From positions 310,001 through 374,000 of the forward strand of contig JAJEKV010000075.1 of assembly GCA_021234155.1 (NCBI GenBank): 64,000 nt of DNA, in the 5' to 3' direction. Below are positions 32,760 through 44,649 of the stretch, one piece after another. The stretch is from Isoetes taiwanensis. Lineage: Eukaryota; Streptophyta; Lycopodiopsida; Isoetales; Isoetaceae. Position numbers and translations under genes: made by a program. The notes below the pieces were generated by a model. That model made no database searches. It was not told the DNA's origin and saw only the letters and a program-made list of their open reading frames with translations. Each line of letters starts with the position of its first letter. Within the stretch, counting starts at the first letter, position 1.

Positions 32760-34470
32760 CATACCCGACTTGTAAGGGTAGCAATAATATATGCCAAATG
32801 AAATACGGCTATAACTTTATAAGATGCCAACTAACGCACATCAAATGAGAGCACTAGGGCCAATAGCAGCATCAGAATATGAAGTACAACCAACCTATTG
32901 AGCAAAGAGGGAGACAAGACAATCGTATCGCAAGACCAAATCAATCATCTAAAACATCGACACACAGAAGCAAGAGTAACATGGAGGAAAGAGTACCCAA
33001 GTGATGATCTTGTAAACCATTTGGAAATATAAAAACTGCTGACGAATGGAACAACAAACATAAAGATACAAGGTGCGAGGTGGAATAGAGATAATGGAAT
33101 TATATGAGCAAACGAGGCTAAAAAACAAATAGAGATAAATGAAGCAAATGACGAACGGATAGATCAAAATAACAAAAACAAGTTCACAGAAATGCAAAAC
33201 AATGAGAATAATGACATCAAACAACAAAGTGGAGTAACTTAGAACAAAGGACAGTTGTCATAAAAAAGACTAATCATAGTAATGGGATGCAAAAGATGCC
33301 GAGTGAAATAACTAGAACAAGGGTACAAATGGAGCTAGAGGGACCAACATAGCGCAAATGGCACAAACGGATAACATCACTATATGAAGCAGTCGTATGG
33401 GAACAAAGGATTAAATGAATTATTAAGGTCCTCGCATACAAAGAGGTCAAAAGAACTTATGAAAACTTGGAACAAGAGATAAGCAAACCAATGGGACAAC
33501 GGTCTAACGAAGTTGTCGGGGTGAAAAGGAACTCACCAAAAAAAGGGACCAAAATAGACCTATATGACCAACCTGACTAATTTTACTCTATGTGCTCTGA
33601 AGGCATATTGCAGGTGAGATAAATAGACTATTGCAATATAAATAGACTAAGTACACTTGAACCCTATGTTCAACAATCCATTTCATTTTTCTCTATTCTT
33701 TGAAGGCATATTGCAGGTGAGGTATGTAGTAATAACAATGTTTGCTTCTTGGTATTGCATCATGCTCTACAAAAACACCATAATACAGGCATGTATACAT
33801 AGTCTTCACAATACAGGCATGCATGCATAAGTACAATAAGTACAGGCATACATGCATAGCCTTAAAAAATGATTGTGCCAAACAGTTTTTGAAGGTGCCA
33901 TTCACCTTAATCCTCATCTATTATTCTCCATTTTCATGTGCTTGAGTAATTGCATGATTAATAATTACATATTCTTGCCAACTAACCTCATATTGATGCT
34001 TGCAAATGTCTCAAAATAATCTAGTTACAACAATGAAGGTTTCACCAAAATTCCATGATCCATAGATGACGTCCTTTGCTTTAGAGACTGCAAAATGACA
34101 AAGATAAATCCCTTGTTGCTTTGAAAGAGTAGACTGTAGCATTGCAAATGTTATAGGCTCTTGGGTATATCAAAGGACTATTATCTTGTTGCATCCTGTT
34201 TGCACTTGGTATACTGTATCATGTATCAGCACGATCAGCTTACCATGAACAAAATACCAATCCTATGCACCAACCACAACTTTGCAATTTTAGTTGCTGA
34301 AGCATCTATGCCGCGTACTGCAACATAACATTGCACTGTAGTTGAACTTTGACACCTGAAGCACGGCAAAGCATATTGTATTTTATCAAACCATATTGTA
34401 TTTTATCAAACATCTGGCAGTTTCTACTAAAATGAGCTAAAATAGAAGTGTGTCTCTGCTTTAACATTGT
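32760..34470. other. No gene recognised; small tandem repeats
   Basis: A-rich plus strand with many stops. A 'gaaggcatattgcaggtgag' word occurs at 33598 and 33702. A (tacaggcatgcatgcata)-like unit of about 30-37 bp repeats at 33783-33860. A 22-bp 'catattgtattttatcaaac' duplication is at 34371-34413. Confidence 0.45.
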
Positions 34471-34475
34471 AAAAC

Positions 34476-34751
34476 ATGGAAAAGAGTGAGATCAATATTT
34501 GGATGGATTGTTGCATCTGTTCAAATATATTAAACAGGAATCTCACATTACCTGACGAAATGAATTACGAAATGGTCCATTGCCTGGATGTCTGCCAGGC
34601 AGCCCGGATGTCTTTGGAGCAACTTTGTGCGACTTTGGAGCAACTGGCTATCAAGCACTCCTCTCTAGAGGCCCTGCCCACGAAGTGTTTTGTTCATAGT
34701 AGTAAACCTTCCTGGTTTTTTTGTATACGAAAACTTTTTCAGTTTGGCTGA
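34476..34751 (+). other. 91-codon ORF of uncertain status
   Basis: Encodes a Cys- and Leu-containing peptide with an amphipathic repeat (SLEQLCATLEQLAIKHSSLE). The repeat comes from a short DNA duplication ('ggagcaactttgtgcgactt' then 'tggagcaact'). No family is recognised and no splice context stands out. Confidence 0.2.
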
Positions 34752-34759
34752 TAAATGAA

Positions 34760-35495
34760 GGCGACACCATCAGTAGTCTACTAAATTGTTGGCCGGTTTG
34801 CGAGAAGCACACCAAATAGAGGCCAATTGGAAAGGCTGTTATCAAAAACGAAATTGCATTGTCCCCTTTCCAGCAAGTAACATTCATATTTGGTGATTTT
34901 AGCATCTTTATCAGCTGAATATCTATTGGTTTGTGTTTCCTTAGGATGGAGACTTGGAAAGGAAATAGTGTCTCTGTTCATGTCAGCAAATGCATCAAAA
35001 GCACTTGAGGATTCCCGTTACAACTTGGAGGCCTTTCTATGGATGTTTCTATAAGGAAATTGTGCCTTTGCCTTTGATGAAATCCACTGCATTCTTGGGG
35101 TGTCTCAATAAGCAGTTCCATGTTGCCAATTTAATGAACCATTGTCTCATAGACCCCAAAGTTCCTATTTATTACTGATGTCCCGTCAGGATAATGACCT
35201 GACCATTTTTGTAAACTGCCCATTTATTGGATTCTTCCTAGCTTCTCCAACCTACTGTAAGTATTTTCCTTTATGCATAAATAATCTCGTTAATCTCCTT
35301 GTGAGGCTTTTCACAATATCCATCTACTTGCTTGTTTCCTGTTAATGACTTTGTCTCTTCTCCTCTAATTGTCTTAATTGGCCAACTGATGATAGCGCAA
35401 CTTCGAAAGCTGTTCTAAGGAGGACTTGACGGCCTCAAACGAGCAACAAATTGGACAAAATTTTGGTTCCAATCTAACCCAGAGAATAATTCTAA
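34760..35495. other. No gene recognised (PPR 3' flank)
   Basis: Downstream of the minus-strand PPR gene. It holds only short frames and probably the 3' untranslated region. Confidence 0.35.
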
Positions 35496-35499
35496 GTGT

Positions 35500-37665
35500 T
35501 CATTCTCCTTTCCACAGCTTGCATATATTGGCCATTGAAATGTAAGCTGAAGCATCATTGTCGTTCAGCCCTATTCATGACTGTAAAGTAGGCCTTGCAG
35601 CTGCCATGTTGTCCCATCTTGGACAAACACTCAAAACTCTTGCCCATATCATCATATCAGGTTCAAATGGCATGTCCCTTGCCACAGCAAGTGTGTCATC
35701 CAGGAGGTTGCCTCGACCAAGAAGATCAACTATGCAAGCATAATGCTCGACTGTGGGAGTAATCATACCCCACATGCACATTGCCCAAAAGTACTCTTTC
35801 CCCCTGTCAATGAGACCAGAATGATTGCAGGCAGTGAAAATAGCCAGAAAGGTGATGTTGTCTGCTTCTTGAAGTTCTTCCACCATTATTGCAAATAGAT
35901 TAAAGACACGTTTGGTGTTTCCATGGTTGGCATATCCTGCTAGCAGCATATTCCATGTCACTAAGTCTCTTGTGGCCATAGAATCAAAGACATGCTGAGC
36001 ATCAACCATACTTCCACATTTACTATAGAAGTCAACCAAAGAGCTAGCAACCAGCAGGTCCTCCTGGAGCCCAACGTTGCGAATTTTGACATGTATCTGC
36101 TTTCCAATTTCCAAGGCTCCTAAACAGCTGCAGGCTTTCAGTACAGCAATATAGGTTAGAGCATTTGGTGAGAAACCTTCATTCACCATGCGGGTAAATA
36201 GTTGTAAAACCAGATTGTTCTCTGCACTATCAGCATACCCAAATATTATGGCATTCCATGACACTATATCGTGGTAATACATGCTGTCAAATACAATATG
36301 AGCATGCTCCATGCTCCCGCATTTAGAATACATATCCACCAGAGTGTTGGCCACAAAAATGTCCAACCCATATCCATCCTTTGAAAGTTGGGAGTGGATA
36401 GCTCTACCCTTTTCCAGATGCTCTACTTTTAATAATTTTCCTTCAAATTTATTGGCATCCTCTTTAACTGCAGATCCAGCACATGCTTTCAGTGCTGAAA
36501 CATATGTTCTCCCATCTGGCAAGAAACCTTCATTTTGCATTTGCTCAAACATCTGTAAAGCCAACTCATATTCCCCATTTTCTATATAACCGAATATCAT
36601 GGCATTCCAAGTCACCACAGAGCGACGCAACATCCTGTTAAAGATATCACGAGCATGCAGCACACTCCCACATTTCGCATACATATCAATCAGCATACTT
36701 GCAACAAAAACCTCCAACTCAAACCCATCCTTTGCAACTTCAGAGTGGATAGCCATACCTATCTCCAGAGATTGTCTTTTCACAATCTTCTCTTCCACTT
36801 TCTTGCCCTCTTCTGTTGCTGCACAAGTAGCACATGCTTTTAGTACAGCAACATAGGTGCGTGAATTTGGCTTCAAACCGTCATCTTTCATACGCAGAAC
36901 TAATTGTAGGGCCAAATCACAATCTCCATGCCGTGCATATCCAAATATTAGGATATTCCATGTCACCACAGAACGATGCGACATCTTGTCAAAGACCCTA
37001 TGAGCATGCACCATGCTTCCACATTTTGCATACATATCAACTAGGGTGCTCGCCACAAAAATATGTAGCTCATACCCATTTTTTTGAAGTTGAGAGTGGA
37101 TAGCTATGCCTTTTTCCAAGAACTCCACTTCCATAGATTTCTGCTCGATTTTGTTGCCCCCCCCTTCTGATCCACAACTGGCACATGCCTTCAATATAGC
37201 AACATAAGTTCGACCATTTGGCATAAAACCTTCATTTTGCATAGCTCCAAATAAACTAAAAGCAAATTCAGAATTTTCAATCCCTGCATAACCAAAAATT
37301 AGAGCATTCCATGAACCAAGGTCGTGATATTGCATGGCGTTAAATACTCGATGAGCATCCAAAATGCTCCCACATTTGGCATACATATGAACTAGCGTAG
37401 TAGCCACAATAATGCTCTTATCATTTGAACAGATCACGACAGCATGAATTCTAGTCCCATTCTGCAAATTATTTGAAATGGTGCATGCCTTCAATTCAGG
37501 AAGTAGGACAGAAACCTTCTCTTTGAACTTGTAACTAAAGGTAACACGCAAACGGGGGAGCTTCTTATCATCCCGGAATGCCTGTGTTCCTTCTTTCTTG
37601 TAATGAAGGCTTTGATGTTTTGACATACACATGAAGATGGAGTGTGGTGGAGCTGCCTCTAACAT
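35500..37665 (-). CDS. Pentatricopeptide-repeat (PPR) protein, P-L-S class, stop within E domain
   Basis: A 696-codon intronless frame from ATG at 37665 to TGA at 35577-35575. Five P-L-S triplets are visible, marked by 'LVDMYAKCGS..HAHRVF'-type, 'SWNALIFGYA'-type and 'TYVAILKACA'-type segments. A C-terminal segment follows (VEHYACIVDLLGRG, MPFEPDMMIWARVLSVC), the start of the E domain. The reading continues in the same frame past the stop for 24 codons (GLNDNDASAYISMANI, typical E-motif sequence) to a second TGA at 35502-35500, so the stop at 35575 looks like a premature nonsense mutation. No DYW deaminase domain follows. The first ~55 residues are basic and could be an organelle transit peptide. 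Such proteins bind plastid or mitochondrial RNA in editing, splicing or stability. It may be functional without E, or a recent pseudogene. Confidence 0.85.
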
Positions 37666-37669
37666 TTGC

Positions 37670-38130
37670 CTTAAACTTGAAACTTAAAATTCAGGAAGCA
37701 AGTGCTCACCTTGGCTTGACTTCTATCTGTGCCGGATTTTAGCTCTTGCCTTGTCATAGTAATTCTGTTTGTGGGCATCCTGCTCTACTAAACATTAGAA
37801 AACATCTCTACAGGTAGTGATGTTTTGTTACCTTCAGTCCTAGGCAAGCAACAGAGCAAATATAAGGTATGGATTCTCGAAAATCGTCCAATGGTTCTAA
37901 AGTTTTTTTTGCTAGCTTGAAGATCTTTGTTCCTACGCCAAAAAAGAAGTTATTCCCGTATATTTTCATCTCCAAAATTCTTGCTTCAAATATTAAAACC
38001 ACTAACTAACTTATTACTTTCACTGCGTGGATGGTCTTTGTCTGTAACCCATCTTTGTCTTGGGCTTGCCATCCCTTATATCTAATATCACATTTATTTT
38101 AACCAACTTTTAGGGGCCATGTGGTACTTC
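37670..38130. other. 5' flank of the PPR gene
   Basis: Contains the presumed minus-strand promoter. No clear TATA box could be chosen by eye. It is directly followed by the Harbinger-type element. Confidence 0.35.
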
Positions 38131-38424
38131 CTAAGGGCACTTTCAGACCATTGGTTATGTTATCTTAAAAAATAGATTTTAACCCCACTTTTATTATCTT
38201 AAATTAAGGTTAACATAATGCGTCTTACGCACTCTTGGTTATCTTAATATTAATCTAACGGATTCTGTTAAAACTGAGTACAGATTGAAACTGTTATGTT
38301 AATTTTTTAATATAACAGAATCCGTTAAGATGCATGCACACCTATTCAGTTATGTTATATAATAACATAACATAATTGGTTAAAAACGCATTCACACTAG
38401 ACATTTAGTCATAAAATCAAAAGC

Positions 38425-38525
38425 TCACGTTACTGTTGAAAGTCACGTTTTACTGTTCAATCACCTTACTGTTCAAAGTCACTGGCCCATTTTAGATACA
38501 CTTTCAACACACTATAAAAATCCTA
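38425..38525 (+). promoter_or_regulatory. Promoter-like block with TATA box
   Basis: Three spaced copies of 'ttactgtt.aa' (about 38431, 38451 and 38466) lie upstream of 'cacactataaaaatcc' (TATA box at about 38513), which precedes the captured coding fragments by 0.3 kb. The arrangement resembles a plant core promoter. Activity is inferred. Confidence 0.35.
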
Positions 38526-38754
38526 AGCATTCCTTTGCTGTATGCCAATTAACTCATCCTGTGTTCAAAAGTGCAGAAATGAAAGGCATTGCAATTGTCA
38601 TACCATAGCCAAATGGTTCGTCAAAATGCTGAAAGAGCATATAAAACTACATTCATTATGCAAACTAGTCAAGACTGCAATATGCAAGAAGTGCAGTTTA
38701 AAACCTTTTTGCACACAAAAAGAACTATTGTGAGTTTTCCTTGAGCATTAATAA

Positions 38755-38890
38755 GCCCCTACTCATATGGCCATGTTACTGCATATGGCCATGTTACTGC
38801 ATTTGAAGCCATCTCTACTCATATGGCCATCTCTGCATTTGAGCCCCTACTCATATGGCCATGTTACTGCATTTGAAGCCATCTCTAGCA
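38755..38890. repeat. Local tandem duplications at the edge of the BAHD fragment
   Basis: 'actcatatggccatgttact' and 'gcatttgaagccatctct' are repeated and shuffled two to four times. The last copy joins the intact coding fragment. Confidence 0.75.
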
Positions 38891-39279
38891 TGGCATGGAA
38901 GGCCATGACCGAAGCACGTGACTTGCCAAATCATGTCACCACAACATTCTGTTATCCTTACAATTTGAGAGTAAAAAATCGATGGAGCCCTCCTCTTCCT
39001 GAAAACTATTTTGGCAATGCAGCTCATATTGTATGCCTGCCAGCCACTGCAAGGGAAATCAAGTGTAACCATGTTTCCTACACTGCCAAGTTGATCCATG
39101 ATAACATTAAAAATATCACTCTTGAAGATGTGAAGTCGTCTATAGATTGGATAGAGATTCAACTTAGACAAAAGAGAGAGCTCAACTTTAACATTGATTA
39201 TTACTCAGGAGCTAATATTCATAATACCAGCCTTGTCAATTTCCCTACGTACAGTGTGGATATATATCTAGTAAGTTAA
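38857..39279 (+). pseudogene. BAHD acyltransferase C-terminal fragment captured by the transposon
   Basis: About 140 codons read GHVTAFEAISSMAWKAMTEA, then WSPPLPENYFGNAAHIVCLP, then a helical stretch (LEDVKSSIDWIEIQLRQKRE), then NTSLVNFPTYSVDIY. These match BAHD landmarks: the 'STFEALAAHVWRA' helix, 'R..PPLP..YFGN', and the 'TSW.R.P.Y..DFGWG' region, here without the FGWG. BAHD enzymes move acyl groups from CoA to alcohols or amines. The catalytic HxxxD half is absent, so the fragment cannot work as an enzyme. It stops at a GT-rich site (GTAAGTTAAT), possibly a remnant splice donor. Confidence 0.7.
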
Positions 39280-39489
39280 TGGTTAACTTAGGAAAGCCGC
39301 ATCCATTCGTTACTGTAAAATTCCAGCAATGTTTTTCTTGAAATGCTTAAAGAACTGAGGCCCCCATGCCATCCAGCTCAAAACATTCCATTGCTACTCA
39401 TAAAGACATGATTCAACTATAGTTCCAGGTCCTGAATTCAGATTTTGAAAATCAATCTTCTAGTCACTTTATGTGCTCAACGGTTATTT

Positions 39490-39860
39490 TATGCGCTGCC
39501 CATTACTTGATGCATTGCAGAGAGTTCATGTGCTGCTTTTGCACAATTTTCTGTACAATTTTTACCTAAGGGCCAATTTTCACCTAAGGGCCAGTCTATA
39601 CTTATCCGTGTCTCTCAATCTTGTGGCAGGGCCATCCAGTGTCTTCTGTATCTGTGGTTTGAGGCCAATAGCATAGTAAAAAACCAGACTAGATCTCACA
39701 TCTCATCCCAGATTATGTTGACGCGCTGACCTAGCTTAACATTATCATATCATTACTTGATGTTCTGCAGTGAGTTCATGTGCTGTCTTTGCACAATAAA
39801 GCAGCAGCCAGCATAAGGCCAATTTTTAACAGGGGGCCAGTCTATTCTTATCAGGGAATG
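39490..39860. repeat. Direct duplication, about 110 bp, inside the Harbinger-type element
   Basis: 39501-39610 and 39752-39850 share 'cattacttgatg', 'gagttcatgtgctg', 'tttgcacaat' and 'ggccagtctat' in order. Confidence 0.65.
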
Positions 39861-39987
39861 GAGGCAGAATGCAATGTGGAAGCTTCTTTCACAATTGAGT
39901 CTTAAAAATGTAAATGTGGAATAAATGTAAATACTGTAAAAATGTAAATACTGTTGTAGAAGATGAATCTTCACTACCATCATTAAG

Positions 39988-40107
39988 CTCAGTTTTTATG
40001 GGAGGGGATTATCAGGAATTGTTCCTGAAGCCCTTGGCTCCCTTAAAAATCTAACAGATCTGAGGCTTGGCGTACATAACCTTGTAGGCCCAATTCCTAC
40101 ATTCTGT
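39988..40107 (+). pseudogene. Leucine-rich-repeat fragment (LRR receptor-like) captured by the transposon
   Basis: One frame reads LSFYGRGLSGIVPEALGSLK, then NLTDLRLGVHNLVGPIP. This is one and a half plant-type LRRs (L.L....LSG.IP..LG.L..L..L.L..N.L.GPIP). The family consists of membrane receptor kinases and related proteins. Only about 40 codons are present, with no flanking kinase. Confidence 0.6.
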
Positions 40108-40459
40108 CTATCCTCTACATTCTTCTTGTTTCTTAAACACAAGGCTCTGAAACAGATGTTATGTGCCATGCCATTCTGATCTACCTATTGATCTACCTAT
40201 AGCTGATCAAATTCACTGATAGCAACACAAAAATACTAGCACTCTCACAATTTCAAACGTGCCCATTGTTTCCATTCAGTCAGGACCATACAACCTGCTT
40301 TGTAGAGTAAATTATCAGATTTGGCAATGAAGAGGATATCCAAAAATACCCAGGAAAATTACCACTTGCAACGCTTATGTTTATAGATGGAATTTGGCAT
40401 TTGGAAGATAAGATCAGAGTTTAGACTACAGAGAAGTAGAAGTACCATCAAAGCAAAGA

Positions 40460-40525
40460 AAAGGATTCAGAACATACCTATGGATAAATGCAAAGAAAAG
40501 ATTCAGAACATACCTGGAGACGAAA
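40460..40525. repeat. Tandem duplication, about 36 bp x 2
   Basis: 'aaaaggattcagaacatacct' and 'aaaagattcagaacatacct' with intervening 'atgcaaag', within a basic 102-codon frame (40387-40695) that I do not consider a gene. Confidence 0.6.
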
Positions 40526-40894
40526 ATAAGACAAAGAGAAGATTGAATGGCTGCAGAGATTCGGCCGGACCAGCTATTCCGTCGTCGCCCAGCTATGCCG
40601 TCGTCGCCATTGTCGCGGTTAACAGGCTTAACCGTGCTCGACACCGGGGGATAAATTCACAACAGATTTTGTTAACAATTTTAACATGCTGTTAGGGTTT
40701 AGCATAACCAAAACATGTATGCATCATGATTATATTAAAATTTAACCTAACCAGCTACGTTAAACCTTAACACCTTGATTTTAACAGAAATAATTAACCA
40801 AACCGGTGTGATTAACCAAACCGGTGTGAACGCCGTTATCTTAAAATTTTAACTTTTAAGCTAACATAACTATTGGTGTGTAATTACCCTAAGT

Positions 40895-42275
40895 TAGATT
40901 GGAATATAAATAAAATTTAAACCCAGCCTTATGTCCTAAAGTAAAGATCACTTAAGCAAAAGAATTGTATACCTTGTGAACTCAATTATGCCCACAAAAT
41001 GCTTTGCTAGTTTGGCATAAAGGAAAACTTAAGGTGAAGAAATCACTATGTTTATCTTCTGTTTTGACATGTCCAACCTTGTGATGGAGTTTTCATGATA
41101 AGGTTGGAGTTTTCATGATTCTATCATTATTGCTTAGATGTAAATTCGGATAGCAGATGATTGAAGGCTTGCCAAGATACAACTATCTTTAAACCATGGC
41201 AGCCCTTCGACCAAAATGGGTTAAATGAGGAACATGTCATCATGATAACCTCCCATAGTAGATCTGGCCGTTAATCAAAGGGATAAATGTGTCCAGCCTT
41301 CCGAGTTGACCCTCCTGGCAACTCAGGCTCTTGTCAAACTTGTTACAAGACTAATGCTAGGTTGGTAATAAAGAACTTTGCAAATAAGTTGGTGAAGAAT
41401 TGAATCTTCCTTTGCAATTGCAAATGAACCATTCTTATGAACCCAATATCATCAAATACAACACAATTTTTAAGGAAATATTCTCCACAGTACATGTAGA
41501 ACAAAACTTCGCAACTCAGACAAGAATCTTCTAGCTCATCCATGACCCCCAATTACACTGTTGACATTAGCCTGGCCACCGCTTTTGCTAATTCACTGCA
41601 TGGGGTTTGTCCTTGTGACTAAGTGGGGACTTATAAGTTGCATGCTGCATGGATGGGCATATCTTGGATAACAAAGAACATAAGCATAGACAAAGACACA
41701 AGATCCTATGTGAGTTAAGTGCTAGACAATGACGACTTTCAAATGAAATACAATACGTGAGTACTAGAAGCAAAGAATATAGCTAAACTACCAAAACATT
41801 ATGATGCATAGCTCCAGGACAACGGTTGAACTGCTACCTGTTGTAATAAGGATGAAACCTCTTCCATAGAGACAGGAATCACCCAATATGGATAAAGAAA
41901 TCCTTAGGATCAGAGCAGGCAAGAACTGGTAAGGGATTCCGGTTCAAATTGTCATGAACCTACGCAAGAACAAGAAAAATATATGAAAAATATGGATGGA
42001 TCGGCAAAGAATCTGATATATGAACAGGAATCAAGAGTACAATGGCCCGAAGGCAAGCAGGAACACGAGACAGATGCCTAGAAGGCTCAAGACTGGCGTT
42101 GAACCGGAATGGTTCGACAAAAAGGAGGTGCCTCATTATATATCTAGACCGACGGTCAGGATCGCGCCACTCCAATGGATGAGATCACGTCAAGTATCGT
42201 GCATGCATGTAGATTCTAGAACCTCCTGGGAACAGCCCTATATATGAGAAAGACATGAGCAAATGTCTTCAATAA
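40895..42275. other. No gene recognised
   Basis: Flank of the Harbinger-type element. A 19-bp 'ggttggagttttcatgat' near-duplication lies at about 41080-41120. Otherwise there are only short frames. Confidence 0.4.
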
Positions 42276-42280
42276 ATATT

Positions 42281-42430
42281 GGTAGCGCATTTGGCAAAGG
42301 TGCTTGACTCCCAACTAGAAGGTTGCTAGTTCAAACCCTGCTTTGTGCAACTATTTTTTTGCATTCGTGTGACGACCATATACAAGTTATAATACTCGTA
42401 TGATACGAATACCCGTATGTTCGTCACAAT
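42281..42430 (+). mobile_element. tRNA-derived SINE or tRNA pseudogene
   Basis: 'ggtagcgcatttggcaaagg' matches an A box (TRGYNNANNNG) with a 4-bp D-stem. 'tgctagttcaaaccctgc' matches a B box. The spacing and 'gactcccaac' anticodon-like loop are tRNA-like. T-stem and anticodon-stem pairing is broken, so it is not a working tRNA. A T7 run at 42354-42360 could end Pol III transcription. Next to it an inverted repeat (GTGACGA at about 42369, TCGTCAC at about 42421) encloses 'tcgtatgatacga'. Confidence 0.55.
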
Positions 42431-42489
42431 AGATAGATATTCAGACCTTCTTTCACTATTTTATTTCTCGATTGCAGGTTATAGTTCAT

Positions 42490-43370
42490 GGCTCAAATTT
42501 ATGGTACTTTCCATTGAAGCTTTGCCATCTTTCGTTTGTTGATGGCAGTCCAGATCGAACCTAAGATATATACTGGTTCATTCTAGATACAAAATTTTAT
42601 TACATGAATGTATGTTGTTAAGACCGGGCCTAACCGATATGTTTCTCTGTTGCAGGATTTCTTTTGGAGTTGAAGTTGCATATAGTTAGCGTCAAACTAA
42701 TTCCGAAACGTAAGATACTAAGTAATTTTATTAACTTAGGATACTCTTAAATTTCGGACTTACTGCTCATATTACTACATAGTAGTCCATGCACACATAC
42801 GAGATTCTTTCTTCCATCTCAAGGGGGCATGTTGGAAACACGTACTGGCTTGGGAGGCCTTGCAAAAGGTAAACTATTCCAAAGTCTTATTTGTAGAAGC
42901 CTTGGCATCTGGTGCTCTAGCATGTATTAAAAAGGTGGAAGTCTGTTTGATAGTGCATTACGGAATAAAGATACTATTTTTTTTAAAAGGAGCTAGATGT
43001 AGTTATTGAGCTACTGTGATTTTTTTATGTGAAAAATGTGACAGTGAGGGGATATCCACATTTAAGCAACTAGAGCTTGAAGGTCTAAGATCAAACAAGG
43101 TTATACCCTTGAAGCTTATGCCAATCTAAGATTCCTATGTGAAAGTAACTTGGTACATGCAAATGTTATCAAAGGTGTTATGGAGCATGTTATTGTAGTC
43201 CAGACTGTTGTAATTAAGGAAGTTTGGAATACATGTATGTTTCATTAACAAAGTGTTCTATCCGGACTGCCTTGCTAGGAATAAGAATTGTACGAAAATT
43301 GTGCGACTATCATTTGTGCAGGTAGTGCTACAAGATTTTTGTATAGTGGCTACTATTATTTTCTTTGCGA
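42490..43370. other. No gene recognised
   Basis: AT-rich DNA with frequent stops on both strands. Nothing structured seen. Confidence 0.4.
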
Positions 43371-43374
43371 AGAA

Positions 43375-43505
43375 AGAATGATTTTTATTGTCCACTGAGA
43401 CCAATCGGCCTATGGGACCCAGAAGGAGCGCATCAAACTTATTATTGTCTGGGTTAAAAAAATACCCCGCCCCGAAGGGTCTTCGAGGGAAAAACCGTGG
43501 CAGTA
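43375..43505 (-). mobile_element. Short retroposon 3' end, copy A
   Basis: On the minus strand: a GC-rich head (cgaagacccttcggggcggg), then 'gggtcccataggccgattgg', 'tctcagtggacaataaaa', then 'atcattctttcttc'. The core matches 47200-47270 and 44505-44645. It is best explained as a SINE or LINE 3' end with a variable short repeat tail. Confidence 0.5.
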
Positions 43506-44167
43506 ATAAGAATGCTGTCAAACTGTACAAGTATACATCATCATGAAATAAATGTATATATACATGTCAAGTATGTGCCTGAGGACATAGCTGATCTCGC
43601 ATGTCTATAACCTCATGAAGGTATGATCCCAGCACCCGTACGAAAGCCATGCTCAATGTCACATGTAGCGGCTGGCTAGGCCTGACCAACTCAGCATAGT
43701 GCGTCCGGATTTAATCATATATAGACAATTTTAACTGCAATCAGATGGTGCATCAAAGTCAACAAAGCATTTTCCAGATCTAAAAAATGCAGTTGTCTTG
43801 CGTTTTTGTTGAAACATATAAAAATTAGTAGGAGCCTATTGAGTACAAAAAACACCTAGATCACCTTGGAAGACTACAATTATGAAATATATGTGATCCC
43901 TTTCATAGACTGATGTCAAAGAATGCATTCTCTCGCGGAAGAAAATCAATACATGCAATATAGCAATCGTAATCAAAAGTTTGATCGTAAATTCAATCTG
44001 ATTTTTGAAGGGTATCATCTAGAGGTTTGTAATCTATATGAAATATCAATTATTTTAACTATAACATTTCAGGACATGTACACTTGATAAGGCATAGTTT
44101 TTTATGTTTGCACGATAAAATCAACTTGCTTTAGAATGCATAGTTAACTATATTTGCATGATTAACT

Positions 44168-44262
44168 GATTTGCAAGAGGAAAAAATTGAACATTTGGAG
44201 AAATTGAGTGATTTGCAAGAGTAAAAAGTTGAACATTTGGAGAAATTGAGCATTTGCTAATT
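44168..44262. repeat. Tandem duplication, about 47 bp x 2
   Basis: 'tgatttgcaagag.aaaaa' followed by 'ttgaacatttggagaaattg' twice, with one or two differences. Confidence 0.75.
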
Positions 44263-44497
44263 TCATGTAAGATTACATTCAATATTTCTTAATGACAAAA
44301 TCAATTAATTGCTAATGGCTAATAACTGAGTATTGAATGTAAGATTACACATTAATTTAATATTGTACTAATGGTTGCTTAATGGCTAATGTTGAATGTT
44401 TAATAACATATTGCATCTTACACGAACCATTTTCTCGTGGTTCCAACTCCTTGCCAAAGAGGCTTTATGTCTTTTAAATGAATTTCCACTCAAGAAA

Positions 44498-44498
44498 T

Positions 44499-44579
<81 letters not shown>

Positions 44580-44645
44580 GTAGGTAGGTAGGTAGGTAGG
44601 TAGGTTTTTTACGGTCCATGGAGACCGATTTGGTCATGGGATAGT
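44498..44645 (-). mobile_element. Short retroposon 3' end, copy B, with long (CTAT)n/(CCTA)n tail
   Basis: A perfect (GATA)n array of about 80 bp grades into (GGTA)n. It directly abuts 'acggtccatggagaccgatt' and 'ggtcatgggat', the complement of the 'cccat..c..a.tcggtctccatggac' core of copies A and C. The microsatellite is therefore probably an expanded retroposon tail. Confidence 0.6.
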
Positions 44646-44649
44646 AAGT

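Larger units (their letters stand above)
38135..40889. mobile_element. PIF/Harbinger (Tourist)-type element carrying host gene fragments
   Basis: The left end reads GGGCACTTTCAGACCATTGG. The right end, on the minus strand, reads GGGTAATTACACACCAATAG. Both continue with TTATGTTA.CTTAAAA. Matching TAA trinucleotides flank it (38132-38134 and 40890-40892), the target duplication of PIF/Harbinger elements. Long AT-rich subterminal stretches at both ends share TTAACATAAC-type words. No DDE transposase or Myb-like protein was found in the 2755 bp, so it is non-autonomous. It contains a BAHD acyltransferase fragment and an LRR fragment, like a 'Pack' transposon. Confidence 0.75.

Noticed and set aside
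42281-42352. Functional tRNA gene
   Set aside because: A- and B-box-like sequences exist, but anticodon-stem and T-stem pairing fail and the acceptor stem cannot be closed; called SINE or tRNA pseudogene instead.
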